From: Fibrobacter sp. UWR4
Lineage (GTDB): Bacteria; Fibrobacterota; Fibrobacteria; Fibrobacterales; Fibrobacteraceae
NCBI RefSeq assembly: GCF_003149045.1
Contig: NZ_QGDU01000001.1
Location: 128,458-192,457, forward strand
Reading direction: 5' to 3'
DNA: 64,000 nucleotides
In this document: positions 44,101 to 52,515 of the stretch, piece after piece
How the letters are laid out: each line of letters begins with the position of its first letter
Position numbering within the stretch: position 1 is the first letter of the stretch
Program-made: the position numbers and the translations under genes
The notes under the pieces: generated by a model
Seen by the model: only the letters and a program-made list of their open reading frames with translations
Told to the model about the DNA's origin: nothing
The model's database searches: none

Positions 44101-44824
44101 GGTCATCCCTCTCATTAGCTGGGAATACTTCTTCTATACCTGGAAGGTAAAGGCTGATTGCGAAGAAGCTCAGAAGCTCCGCGCCGACGCCGAGACGCTT
44201 CTCGATACCCTCAATAAGCCGGAATACAGCCTCCGCGCAGTACAGGCGTTTTATCCTGCCGCCGGTACCGAAACTGCAGTCCTTTTCAACACGGGCCGCA
44301 CAGGCACCGCCGAAGACATTGTGGAAATCAATACCGCCCGTCAGCAGAATCCGGAAGGAACATGCCTTGCCCTCTGTGATTATGTGGCTCCCGCCGATGC
44401 CAAGACCGATAGCGTTTACGCTTCGATGGTGGGGGACAGGGCTTTCCGCGATATTGTGGGTGCCTTTGCTGTTACCGTCAGCGATGCCTTCGTGAAACGT
44501 CTTGAAAAGCTGAAGGCTGAACAAGGTGGCAGTGACTACGATGTTCTCTTGATGCAGACGGTAGCGGATCGCCTTGCGGAAGCGGGCGCAGAGTACTTGA
44601 GTCGTGAACTGGATAAGAACTGTAACTGGAAGGGTATCCGTCCGGCTGTGGGTTATCCGGTGCTTCCCAACATCAAGGAAATCTTCAACGTGGCAAAGCT
44701 TATCGATTTCGACAGTGTAGGCATTAGCCTTACTGAAAACGGCGCTATGTACCCGCAGGCTTCTGTTAGCGGCCTCTACATCAGCCATCCGGAAATCGAA
44801 TATTTCAACGTGAAGGTGAACTAG
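41162..44824 (+). CDS. metH: Cobalamin-dependent methionine synthase
   Basis: 1220 residues, all four MetH modules. Homocysteine domain (MLLDGGMGSVIQ; zinc Cys in LNCGLGADG and GGCCGTTPEH). Pterin-binding domain (VGERCNVAGSKKF; VDVNMDDGLLD). Cobalamin domain (GDVHDIGKN near residue 793, with the axial His; SLSGLITPSLEEM; VGGATTS). C-terminal reactivation domain (GIRPAVGYPVLPN). The start is TTG at 41162 (GGGA five bases before) or the ATG at 41168. No cobalamin riboswitch fits in the short leader, so regulation, if any, is through the repeated palindrome. Confidence 0.95.
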   Translation: MKMTLREAFESRMMLLDGGMGSVIQTYGIKGANNDMLSIERPDVILDIQRRYVDAGVDVLTTNTFSSQRVSQHEYHQEHRIAEMNRASVKIAKQAAAEAMEKYGRKVYIAGDVGPTSKMLSMSDDVNDPANRAITFDELEDAYLEQIQVLVEEDVDAILIETIFDTLNAKAAASACMKVFDKRKADAAARGEDPAALKPIEIMFSMTVSDASGRTLSGQTVEAFAISVMHAKPLSIGLNCGLGADGMIPYLRRMGKLAPCYISCHPNAGLPNQFGGYDDTPEDMVRLMQPYMDEHLVNMVGGCCGTTPEHIAAMRKMLDALPSDYERRKPAPAFVTSPLLRLAGLEPLMVNQVRPSNGADNCNAEDFVMVGERCNVAGSKKFLRLINEKNYEEALDIARKQVEDGAQVVDVNMDDGLLDAKQEMRTFLNLLASDPAISRVPIMVDSSRFEVIEEGLKCAQGKCIVNSISLKMGEEAFIEHAMTVKRLGAAVIVMLFDEEGQATNYDRRVSIASRAYKLITEKCGFDPSDIIFDPNVLTVATGMAEHNAYAHDFIRACRWIIDNLPGVRISGGLSNLSFAFRGNNYLREAMHSTMLHLATPNGMGMAIMNPAAAVEYKSIPMELRMAITEVLLNTHPESSEELIEIASRMNEAAAKAKETGAKYDPKAIFALSAGAGAVSAGDSGNTAVAVQTTPEQRLQEALLKGTSTTLQPDLMELINRGDSPVSIISGPLMDGMNEVGRLFGEGKMFLPQVVKTARTMKKAVEILQPYIEAGKEEGAASRGKIVIATVKGDVHDIGKNIVSVIMACNGFEMVDLGVMVPEDVIVNAAIEHKADIVSLSGLITPSLEEMCTVAIKMQEAGLRIPIIVGGATTSPTHTAVKIAPCYDGPVFHVRDAASNPGLAQKLLDPATREATIEENRKEQQRIRDEQSGKVAAKAEAMAAAEKTPVERRFACDWSKYSPVQPPFFGESKLPPISLDRVIPLISWEYFFYTWKVKADCEEAQKLRADAETLLDTLNKPEYSLRAVQAFYPAAGTETAVLFNTGRTGTAEDIVEINTARQQNPEGTCLALCDYVAPADAKTDSVYASMVGDRAFRDIVGAFAVTVSDAFVKRLEKLKAEQGGSDYDVLLMQTVADRLAEAGAEYLSRELDKNCNWKGIRPAVGYPVLPNIKEIFNVAKLIDFDSVGISLTENGAMYPQASVSGLYISHPEIEYFNVKVN

Positions 44825-44848
44825 GTTATTTTAACGCAACCTTTTTTT
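44823..44848 (+). terminator. Probable metH terminator
   Basis: AGGTT...AACCT with a run of seven T; short stem, so moderate support. Confidence 0.5.
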
Positions 44849-44891
44849 ACTCAAAAATTCTATAATTGAGTTGGGTAAAAAAGGAGGATTT

Positions 44892-46961
44892 GTGTTTCGT
44901 TTTCCCCACATTGTTGTTTCGTCTTTCCTAGTTTCCGCTGCCAGTGTATTTGCTGCTTGGGATGGTACTTCCGTTTTGCCGAAAACGGTGGCGGAAGGCT
45001 ATAAGGATGTTTATGAAATTACCACCCCGGAAGAACTGGTGGGATTTAGACAACTGGCGGATACAAGTTTCGCGCTCCTTTATGCAAGGCTGAAAAACGA
45101 TATTATTTTTGGTAAGGATACGTCCAGTCTTTCTGAAATTCCGTGGATACAGAACGACTTATCCTTGCGTCAGAATTTTATCGTGGAATTTGATGGTGCC
45201 GGTCATACCATTTACGGCTTCAATTCTGACATGCCGCTTTTTACATCCGTGAATACTTATGAGGATGGTGCTCGTATTGCCAATGTAACACTTGCCAATT
45301 GCAAGGTGGGTAGCGATACTTTGACTGCAGCGGGTGGCTTCATGATTTCCCATGGCGGAAATACTCTTGAAAATATCGAAGTCCGTAATTGTGATATTCA
45401 GTCCAAGGGTATTACTGGAGGTGTTGCAGGATATCATTCCTACAACAATAGCCATGAATCGATCATGCGCAATGTGCGTAGCGTGAATAACCGCATTTCT
45501 GGAAGTATTAAGGTGGGTGGCGTTGTGGGCTATGCCTATGCTCCTTTGACTAACGCTTTTAACTCCAGCGAAATCGTTGTAAATGATTCTACCGCAAGCG
45601 AACTCTCCAATTCCATTACTTACGTGGGCGGCATTGTGGGAGATTACACCCCTTACGAATCCGATGGCGACTTTACTCTGGATTCCATGGTAAATGAAGG
45701 TGATATCACCGTAAAGAGTTCCGGTAATGTGGATGTGGGCGGTATTGCTGGCGAATCCTATCGTTCCATTGTGTATGGAAAGAATGCAGGGAAAATTACC
45801 GTTGAAGGGAATCTCCATTTTGCTACTGTGGGCGGCATTGTGGGCTATATGAATAAGTCCTGGAAAAGTGGCCAGACTTCTCTTGGAAACGGCTCCAAAA
45901 AACTTTACAATTTCGGCGCAGTCAAGGTGACGTCCGTAGACTCTGTTCGTGTAGGTGGTATTGTGGGGGATAGCCGCAATGGAGCGTTCCTAAGCGCGAT
46001 GAACTTTGGTGATGTGGATGCAACCTCTACGGCTGAATTTGGAGTGAACTATGTAGGTGGCGTTTTGGGTTATGCCTTTAACAATGACGAAAATGCTCTT
46101 GCCTATCAAGTGGGTAACCGTGGTGAAATCAAGAGTAATTCTCTGAGTGACCACTACGTAGGTGGCGTTGCAGGTGCTCTTGAGGCAAATGGGAGCTATG
46201 TCATGGACGCTACCTTTATGCAACAGGCTTTTAACTACGGTAACGTTACTGCGAAAAGCGAAAGCGCTGGAGATAAGTATTCCCGTTTTGAAATTGGCGG
46301 CATTGTGGGCTATGCCAATTTCATCAAGATGGAAAACGTGTATAACCGCGGCGAAGTAGTGGCCGATTCTCCCGAACGTCAGTACCAGTATGTGGGTGGC
46401 TTGGCAGGAAAGATTTATTACATCTATTCGGAACTGAACTATGGTTACAGCGCAACATCTAAACTTGAGGGAAAGTCTGTTGGCGGCTTGATTGGAAGTA
46501 TGCGCACAATCCTCGGTACAAAGCATCTGTATCTGGATTCTCTTCTGCTTGATGGGGAGCTTGCTTCTGAAGTGGTTCTGCAGGAATATGATGAAGTGGA
46601 TGAATTGGCTGGACTACACAAAAGCTATACTGGTGCAATGCAGAACGACGAATTCCTTGCGGTGCTGAATGGAAGTTCCGAGGCTGACAAAAAGATTTGG
46701 ATCCGCAGGGACGGCTATCCCGTATTTGATTTTGACACCTTGATGGTTTACGCTCCCACTCAGAAGGAACCTGTTACCAATCCGGATGATGATTTCCCCA
46801 TGGATTCGCCTCTCCGTATTGCAGAAAAGAATCTGCAGGAACCGTCTAGTTCCAAGTATTCCGTAGTTTCTTCGGGAGCAAAGGCTTTGGTGATGAAAAA
46901 GAATAATGCATCTGGACGAATTTATACTGTTCTGGGTCGCCAGATTGAAAATTTCAAATAA
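44892..46961 (+). CDS. Secreted GLUG-repeat surface protein
   Basis: 689 residues from the GTG at 44892 (GGAGG four bases upstream; the open frame extends to a TTG at 44871). Signal peptide ends ASVFAAW. The body has about ten repeats with the pattern (V/G)GG(I/V)(V/A)G(Y/D), the GLUG motif, separated by 30-60 residues of beta strands. This predicts a right-handed beta-helix adhesin-like fold. The C-terminus (ASGRIYTVLGRQIENFK) resembles type IX sorting tails. Likely cell-surface attachment or polysaccharide contact. Confidence 0.85.
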   Translation: MFRFPHIVVSSFLVSAASVFAAWDGTSVLPKTVAEGYKDVYEITTPEELVGFRQLADTSFALLYARLKNDIIFGKDTSSLSEIPWIQNDLSLRQNFIVEFDGAGHTIYGFNSDMPLFTSVNTYEDGARIANVTLANCKVGSDTLTAAGGFMISHGGNTLENIEVRNCDIQSKGITGGVAGYHSYNNSHESIMRNVRSVNNRISGSIKVGGVVGYAYAPLTNAFNSSEIVVNDSTASELSNSITYVGGIVGDYTPYESDGDFTLDSMVNEGDITVKSSGNVDVGGIAGESYRSIVYGKNAGKITVEGNLHFATVGGIVGYMNKSWKSGQTSLGNGSKKLYNFGAVKVTSVDSVRVGGIVGDSRNGAFLSAMNFGDVDATSTAEFGVNYVGGVLGYAFNNDENALAYQVGNRGEIKSNSLSDHYVGGVAGALEANGSYVMDATFMQQAFNYGNVTAKSESAGDKYSRFEIGGIVGYANFIKMENVYNRGEVVADSPERQYQYVGGLAGKIYYIYSELNYGYSATSKLEGKSVGGLIGSMRTILGTKHLYLDSLLLDGELASEVVLQEYDEVDELAGLHKSYTGAMQNDEFLAVLNGSSEADKKIWIRRDGYPVFDFDTLMVYAPTQKEPVTNPDDDFPMDSPLRIAEKNLQEPSSSKYSVVSSGAKALVMKKNNASGRIYTVLGRQIENFK

Positions 46962-46964
46962 GTT

Positions 46965-47843
46965 TTATGCCTTAAAATTGCCGTGGTAGTTCCAGCTCCA
47001 TTGGGATGGATGTTCGGCAATCCAGGTTTCAACTTCTTTAGCGATACTTTCCACCAGGGGAGTATCGCTTGCTTTTTTCATGGAGTCGTATCTTGGTGGA
47101 TAGTACGTCTCGAAACGGATGACGATCTTTCCCCGCAGGCCTCCCTTCGTAAAGGTCCTGAAGGTAACGATTCCTGCCCCCATCTGGTTTACCAGTTGGG
47201 GCAATCTCAGGAATAGGGTAGAGTCTTGTCCAAAAAGCTGGACCTTGTTTCCCTTGGTATTTTTCCCCTGGTCGAATACCATGGCGAGAATGCCATCCGA
47301 CTTGAATAAATTGCGAATCAATTCACGGGAATGGTCGGGACTGTATTCTGTCAGGCAAGGATCGCTACGAAGTTCCTGTATGACCTTCCTTAGCTCGCCG
47401 TTCCTTAGGGTGTCCGTTACCAGATGGACATTATTGCTGAAATGACACAGGCTACGGTGCAGCAACTCGAAGGATCCTTGATGGATACTTATGGCTGCAA
47501 TAGGACCATGTCGCAATGCTTCTCGAATGATTTCGGGATTTTCAAAAACGACTCGGTCCGTTACTTCGGGCATGCGGGCGAGGCCTCGGTAGGAATCGAT
47601 GGCGTTCCAGTAGATTCCTCGGAAAACGCTGCGGGGTGTGGTTTTCTTCAGTACGGAACTAGGGTTTGCTGCAACCGCATTTTTCAGGTGCTGTACAACG
47701 CGACCGTGGGCTCGGTCCTTATGGAGGGCCTTGTAGACGGGGTAGGCCTTGTTGAATAAATCCTCGTAGATTCGGTCCGGCAAATAAAAAAGGGCATGAA
47801 GTAGCGCCTTATAGAAGACGTATTTCATACCGCTCTTATTCAT
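46965..47843 (-). CDS. LpxL-type lysophospholipid/lipid A acyltransferase
   Basis: 292 residues. Features: an N-terminal hydrophobic anchor (YKALLHALFYLPDR), the acyltransferase motif SIHQGSFELLH (HX4E), a second Arg/Glu-containing region (RNGELRKVIQELR), FDQGKNTKG and WIAEHPSQWSWNYHGNF, which is close to the C-terminal motif of HtrB/LpxL. It probably adds the secondary acyl chain to lipid A. It is 23 bp after the pyrophosphorylase on the minus strand. Confidence 0.88.
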   Translation of the reverse strand: MNKSGMKYVFYKALLHALFYLPDRIYEDLFNKAYPVYKALHKDRAHGRVVQHLKNAVAANPSSVLKKTTPRSVFRGIYWNAIDSYRGLARMPEVTDRVVFENPEIIREALRHGPIAAISIHQGSFELLHRSLCHFSNNVHLVTDTLRNGELRKVIQELRSDPCLTEYSPDHSRELIRNLFKSDGILAMVFDQGKNTKGNKVQLFGQDSTLFLRLPQLVNQMGAGIVTFRTFTKGGLRGKIVIRFETYYPPRYDSMKKASDTPLVESIAKEVETWIAEHPSQWSWNYHGNFKA

Positions 47844-47866
47844 TGAAAACCTGAAGTTGATTCCGA

Positions 47867-49198
47867 TTACTCTTCGTCGAATTCCAGAATGCTCTTGCCC
47901 AGTTCTCGCTCGAATACGCGACGGGAAAGGTTTTCGCCAGCGTAGCTCAAAGTGGGGGAGATTTCGTAAAGCTTGTTTTCGTTCACTTCTACATGAGCCT
48001 TACGGAGCCATTCACGATGAAGCTTGCCAATCATGGTACGTGCCGTTTTCGGGCTGTCGTTACCTTCGGCATTTTTCACCGGGCTGAATTCCTCTTCACG
48101 GATCACGCCGAAGGGCATCATGGAACCCAGCTGCGGGAATGCGTCAAAGAGGAACTGTTCAAACTTCCAGCACTTTTCAATACCGCAAACGGTCTTGCGG
48201 GCGGTGTGCCACGGGAGCTTGCTGGTCTGCAACTTGCGCAAACCCTCGATCTTGAACAGGTGAATAGCGATGTTTCCGCCGTCAAAAGTAAGGCTTCCGT
48301 CGGGATTGGTCATATCGCGATATTCTTCTGGAAGGTCGCTGTATTCCACCACGCCGGGCTTCTTGTTCTGGAAAGCGAAAATACCCACCTTTTCGCTTGC
48401 GTTAGCCTTATGGACCACCTTGGATGCACTCATGCTGCGTCCTTCGCTGGCAAGGGCTCCAATAAATGCCGGGTCGCAAACGCGGCAGAGGGCGTTGTCC
48501 ACGCTGTACAGGAACACGTAGCGGACGCCACGTTCAATCAGCCAAGCCAAAGTTCCGCTCTGGGCCAAAGCTCTAAAGCAACCGCCGTTTCCGTCCGGTA
48601 CCAGGGCCAGATGGTCTTCTCCATCAAGGACTGCCTTTCCGTCGGGAGTCAAGGCGCAGATGGTGCCCTGTTCAAAAAAGCGAATGTTGGTGCGGTCCAT
48701 ACCGAAGAAGTTATTTTCGGTAAAGAAATTGACGGTGGCCTCGTGATTCAGGGGGCTTGTCATAATGCACCAGGGAATGGCGTGTCCCACCTGGGCGGCC
48801 AGGTTCTGGAGACGTTCTGCCTGGAGCTGGAAAAGGCTCTTGTGGCTGGGGAGACCGATGTCGAACATGCCCTTGGGACCTTCAAATCCCAGACGGGAAC
48901 CTTGACCACCGGCAACCAGGAATGCAGCTACCTGGCCCTTACCCAAAAGAATTTCCCCCGTCTCCTTCCAGAATTCATAGCGCAGGTCATCTGCACCGAT
49001 CTTGAAAGGCATAGGCTTCAAGTCAGAAGAAACATTGTCGGACAGGCTTGCGGTGGACTTTTCTGCATGAAGGGCCTTCAGCTCCTCCCAGTCCTGACTG
49101 GCGATATCACGTTCCAAACTCTTACGAGCGTCACCGCTTAAGCTTTCCAAATAGTAAGCCAAGTCTCCTTGACCCGCTGCAACCAACTTTTCAATCAT
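47867..49198 (-). CDS. UDP-sugar (UDP-GlcNAc-type) pyrophosphorylase
   Basis: 443 residues from the ATG at 49198 (MIEKLVAAGQGD). The nucleotidyltransferase signature AAFLVAGGQGSRLGFEGPKG is that of the eukaryotic-type UDPGP/UAP family, not GlmU. Other conserved parts are GIFAFQNKKPGVVEYSDLPEE and GGNIAIHLF. It makes UDP-GlcNAc or a related UDP-sugar from UTP and the sugar-1-phosphate. Next to mraY and an LpxL-like gene, so precursor supply to the envelope is the likely role. Confidence 0.88.
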   Translation of the reverse strand: MIEKLVAAGQGDLAYYLESLSGDARKSLERDIASQDWEELKALHAEKSTASLSDNVSSDLKPMPFKIGADDLRYEFWKETGEILLGKGQVAAFLVAGGQGSRLGFEGPKGMFDIGLPSHKSLFQLQAERLQNLAAQVGHAIPWCIMTSPLNHEATVNFFTENNFFGMDRTNIRFFEQGTICALTPDGKAVLDGEDHLALVPDGNGGCFRALAQSGTLAWLIERGVRYVFLYSVDNALCRVCDPAFIGALASEGRSMSASKVVHKANASEKVGIFAFQNKKPGVVEYSDLPEEYRDMTNPDGSLTFDGGNIAIHLFKIEGLRKLQTSKLPWHTARKTVCGIEKCWKFEQFLFDAFPQLGSMMPFGVIREEEFSPVKNAEGNDSPKTARTMIGKLHREWLRKAHVEVNENKLYEISPTLSYAGENLSRRVFERELGKSILEFDEE

Positions 49199-49202
49199 AC
49201 CA

Positions 49203-50351
49203 CTACCTAATGCCAAAGAAAATCACCATGGAAACAATCAGCGCGAAGATGCTGACTAGATGCATTCTCCATACAATCTTGGAGTTCATCAGGGGCTTGC
49301 TGGGGAATCGACCATCCCACTTTTTCTGGTAGTGGTGGTGGAGGGGGGCGCAGAGGAAAATGCGCTTTCCGGTTCCTGTAGCCTTCTTGGTCACCTTGAA
49401 CCACAAAATCTGGAGCAGTACAGAGCATGCTTCTGCAATGATGATGACGCAGACGATGGGGTAGAAAAGACCTGCCTGAACCAGGATGAACATAATGCCG
49501 ATGGCGGCACCGAAGCCGACAGAACCAGCGTCACCCATGTAGATTTCTGCAGGAGGGCTGTTGAACCACAGGTAGGCAAGCAGGGAACCTGCAATGGACA
49601 TGGCCAAGGGGAACAGTTCATCGCAGCCTGGCAAGTAGGGTACGCTGAGGTACTGGCTGAAAATGAAGTTGCCGCTGACGTAAGCCACTAGGCCTACAAA
49701 CACCATACTTGTCAAAATAGGTACGGAAACAAGACTGTCCAGACCGTCCGTAAAGTTCGTTCCATTGGCAGAAGCCGCAATCACGAAAGTCATGAATCCT
49801 ACGAAAATCCAGTTAGGCAGATGAATCTGGAAAACGTCGTGGGGGAAGAAAGGTACAGTCAACTTGCCCTGAAGTTCAGGAATGAACTTGTAGCAGAAAA
49901 TAGCCACCACTAAGCTAAAGAGGAAGTAGAGGAACAGACGGAGGGAACTGGAAATGCCGTCGGCCTTGTCCATATAGTCTGCGGCCTTCAGCTTGCCCTG
50001 CATGACCATGCGCTTGGCGCGAACCTTGGCGATGTCGTCAATGGCGCCTACGGCGGAGAAAGCTCCCAGCACCACTAGGGTAGAAATTGTATAGCCGTTC
50101 ATTTTGCATACCAGGAGGGAGACAATTTCTACGACGATGACCAAAAGTAGGCCGCCCATAATGGGAGGTGATTTCTTGGATCCATCCTTGTCGAAGTCGC
50201 TGGTTGCGTCTAATCCCTGGAGCAGCCTAATATATTTAGGCATGAAGAACAGGACCATGATGATAGAAAGCATGGCGGCAACGCCTGCGCGGAACAGACG
50301 GCCGTCAAAAAGTTCAATGTTTGTAAAATGGAAAAGCCACTGACAAAGCAT
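49203..50351 (-). CDS. mraY: Phospho-N-acetylmuramoyl-pentapeptide transferase MraY
   Basis: 382 residues, about 10 membrane segments. MraY motifs: SDFDKDGSKKSPPIMGG, NGTNFTDGLDSL (catalytic Asp region), SPPAEIYMGDAGS and APLHHHYQKKWDGR. It makes lipid I in peptidoglycan synthesis. It is usually in the mur cluster but here stands alone, followed 4 bp later by the UDP-sugar pyrophosphorylase. The start at 50351 gives a normal N-terminus. Confidence 0.96.
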   Translation of the reverse strand: MLCQWLFHFTNIELFDGRLFRAGVAAMLSIIMVLFFMPKYIRLLQGLDATSDFDKDGSKKSPPIMGGLLLVIVVEIVSLLVCKMNGYTISTLVVLGAFSAVGAIDDIAKVRAKRMVMQGKLKAADYMDKADGISSSLRLFLYFLFSLVVAIFCYKFIPELQGKLTVPFFPHDVFQIHLPNWIFVGFMTFVIAASANGTNFTDGLDSLVSVPILTSMVFVGLVAYVSGNFIFSQYLSVPYLPGCDELFPLAMSIAGSLLAYLWFNSPPAEIYMGDAGSVGFGAAIGIMFILVQAGLFYPIVCVIIIAEACSVLLQILWFKVTKKATGTGKRIFLCAPLHHHYQKKWDGRFPSKPLMNSKIVWRMHLVSIFALIVSMVIFFGIR

Positions 50352-50489
50352 AGTTCTATAAACGGTTTTTGTTAAAAATGATGGTTTTACAAAAAATTGA
50401 CGTGTCTAATTTAAAAATAAGCGGGAGGATTGGCTTTCGTATTTGAAAAAAAGGCCTGAATACACAAGGTTTTTCTACATTTGGGATGT

Positions 50490-50894
50490 ATGAGTAATTT
50501 GCATATTGAATGCCCCCATTGTGGAGCCTCTTTTGATCTGGAACTTCAGGGCGAAAAGGCCAACATGATGGTCTTTAGTTGCGCCCGCTGTGGAACTCCC
50601 CTGATGTATTGTCATGGTGAAGTAGGGGAGTTGGATAAGGATGAATTCGCAAACCTTCGCAAGAAGCTGACCCGCGCAATCGATGCGGCCGTCAGCCGCG
50701 ACGGTAACCTGGCCCCTGTGGCCGATGCCTTAAGGACCATGCTGGACAAGTCCAACGAAATCGCCGAGGAACGTGCCTCTGAAATTGTGGAGGAACATGC
50801 CGAAAAGCCTGCTCCTCTTACGGACGAATCCCTGGCCAGTCTCCAGAAGGAATTGGACGAACTGGATGCCGAAAGTTTCCTGGATCGTCTATAA
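50490..50894 (+). CDS. Zinc-ribbon protein of unknown function
   Basis: 134 residues. The N-terminal zinc ribbon C-P-H-C...C-A-R-C (ECPHCGASFD; FSCARCGTPL) is followed by helical, acidic sequence. A role in nucleic acid or protein binding is possible. I start at the ATG at 50490. It lies 22 bp before a HAD hydrolase. Confidence 0.75.
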   Translation: MSNLHIECPHCGASFDLELQGEKANMMVFSCARCGTPLMYCHGEVGELDKDEFANLRKKLTRAIDAAVSRDGNLAPVADALRTMLDKSNEIAEERASEIVEEHAEKPAPLTDESLASLQKELDELDAESFLDRL

Positions 50895-50916
50895 GGTGAG
50901 TGCGTAAGGTCGAATC

Positions 50917-51744
50917 ATGAAGATTCTTTTCTCGGATTTGGACGGCACTCTTCTGGCGGATGACAAGACCATCCCTCAAGAGAATATACAGGCTATTGAC
51001 GAAATGCTTGCCAAGGGCCACAAGTTCGTCATTACCACAGGTCGCCCTCTGGCCAGCGCCAAGATTCTGGCCAAGAAGTATGGCTTCTACAAGCCGGGCT
51101 TTTTCCTGGTCAGTTTTAACGGCGGCTTAATCTTTGACTGCGCTGCAGAACAGCCTATTCTTACCCGTCCCATCTCGGTGGAAGAGGTCAAGTCCATTAT
51201 GGATGCTGCCTTTTCCCGCGGTTTCCATGCCCACACTTACGCTGGGGATCTGGTGGTCTCCGAACACGAAACGGAACAGCTAAAAACCTACTGCAAGCAA
51301 ATGCAAATGGATTACGTTGTTGTAAAGGATATTCGGGAATATTTCGGCGAGTTCATCAACGTGGTCATCAAGCCACCCATTAAGGTGAATATCATTACCC
51401 CGGGGGATCATTCCACCCTTCTGGATTTCCGCTCCGAAATGCGTAAAAACACCGAAGGAAAACTGTTTGACGTGTTCAGTAAGCCTGAAATGCTGGAATT
51501 TTCACACTTGTTGTCCAACAAGGGGGATGCCGTTCGCTTCATGAGCGAGTATTTTAACGTTCCCCTGGAGCAAACGATCGCCTGTGGCGACGAGGAAAAC
51601 GATTGCCCCATGATTTTGGCTGCAGGTCTAGGCGTTTCCATGTCCAATGGTTCCGAGATTGCGAAAAAATCCGCAAAATACGTGACGGAACGGGATAACA
51701 ACCATGGCGGGGTCGCGGAAGTTATCCGGAAATTTGTTCTGTAA
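50917..51744 (+). CDS. Cof-type HAD-superfamily phosphatase
   Basis: 275 residues. Motif I is DLDGTLL (Asp7, Asp9), motif II is ITTGRP, and motifs III-IV are SNKGDAVRF and ACGDEENDCPML-like (here CGDEENDCPMI). A C2-type cap (residues 85-190) places it with Cof/YbiV phosphatases acting on small sugar phosphates or nucleotides. The substrate is not predictable from sequence. Confidence 0.88.
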   Translation: MKILFSDLDGTLLADDKTIPQENIQAIDEMLAKGHKFVITTGRPLASAKILAKKYGFYKPGFFLVSFNGGLIFDCAAEQPILTRPISVEEVKSIMDAAFSRGFHAHTYAGDLVVSEHETEQLKTYCKQMQMDYVVVKDIREYFGEFINVVIKPPIKVNIITPGDHSTLLDFRSEMRKNTEGKLFDVFSKPEMLEFSHLLSNKGDAVRFMSEYFNVPLEQTIACGDEENDCPMILAAGLGVSMSNGSEIAKKSAKYVTERDNNHGGVAEVIRKFVL

Positions 51745-51829
51745 TCTCGTTTTTTTTTGAAAGGTTTGACCTTTTCCACTGAAAATATTTATATCTTTTT
51801 TCGATAATTGACCGTTAAGGAGTCTATTT

Positions 51830-52426
51830 ATGAATTTTTCCAAAATTATTGCTCTGTGCGGAATTTGCGCTGCAATGAGCTATGCAGGCATTTCCATCCA
51901 TATCGATGGAAAGAAAAAGCACAAGGATGGTTGGGGTTTGGACCTGCGCGAATGTGATGGCTCCACCTGCTGCGATTTTCACCTGAATGAAAAATCCGAA
52001 TATAAACTGAAATGTAACGAACACCCCAAGGAAGTCTCCGTCCATGTAAGGAATGGTTCCGAACGTGTTGACGAAGGTAATGGTCGTCTTCGCTATACCG
52101 TAGAAAAGGGTGAACGTGTTGATTTGCGCGTCCGTGCAGTTCCTCGTATTTATAAGGAACGTATGTGCGATAACGGCATTTGCTGCGAATTTGAGCAGGA
52201 TTTACGCTCTCGCGATTATAAGTTCCATTGCGATCGTCCCTATGACCGTGCAGAATTGAAGGTTAAGGCTGGTGGCCATAGAGATCATTTTGACCTGAGT
52301 AGCCATGGCCGTCTTCCCGTTGAAATCCGTCCGGGTGATCGCTGCGAACTGCGAATGACTCCTCCTCCTCCTCCTCCCGAAAAGAAGAAGAAAAAGAAGG
52401 GCGTGGACATCCACATCCATATCTAA
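51830..52426 (+). CDS. Secreted protein with duplicated Cys-rich module
   Basis: 198 residues with a signal peptide (MNFSKIIALCGICAAMSYA). Two homologous units of about 75 residues: CDGSTCCDFHLNEKSEYKLKC...VSVHVRNG and CDNGICCEFEQDLRSRDYKFHC...AELKVKAG. Each has the pattern C-D-x3-C-C-x-F and a later Cys, so probably disulfide-linked beta modules. The mature start GISIHIDGKKKHK is mirrored at the end by KKKKKKGVDIHIHI after a hexaproline. No family recognised. A terminator follows. Confidence 0.75.
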   Translation: MNFSKIIALCGICAAMSYAGISIHIDGKKKHKDGWGLDLRECDGSTCCDFHLNEKSEYKLKCNEHPKEVSVHVRNGSERVDEGNGRLRYTVEKGERVDLRVRAVPRIYKERMCDNGICCEFEQDLRSRDYKFHCDRPYDRAELKVKAGGHRDHFDLSSHGRLPVEIRPGDRCELRMTPPPPPPEKKKKKKGVDIHIHI

Positions 52427-52451
52427 TCTTCCTGGATGCGTAAAGCGTTTG

Positions 52452-52484
52452 AAAAAGGGTTGCCCTTCGGGTTTCCCTTTTTTT
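52452..52484 (+). terminator. Intrinsic terminator
   Basis: AAAAAGGG...CCC-TTC-GGG...CCCTTTTTT: nested stems with a T run of seven, directly after the Cys-repeat gene. Confidence 0.75.
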
Positions 52485-52515
52485 GATGTAGGTGCTTTTT
52501 GCTAAATTTGGCTCC

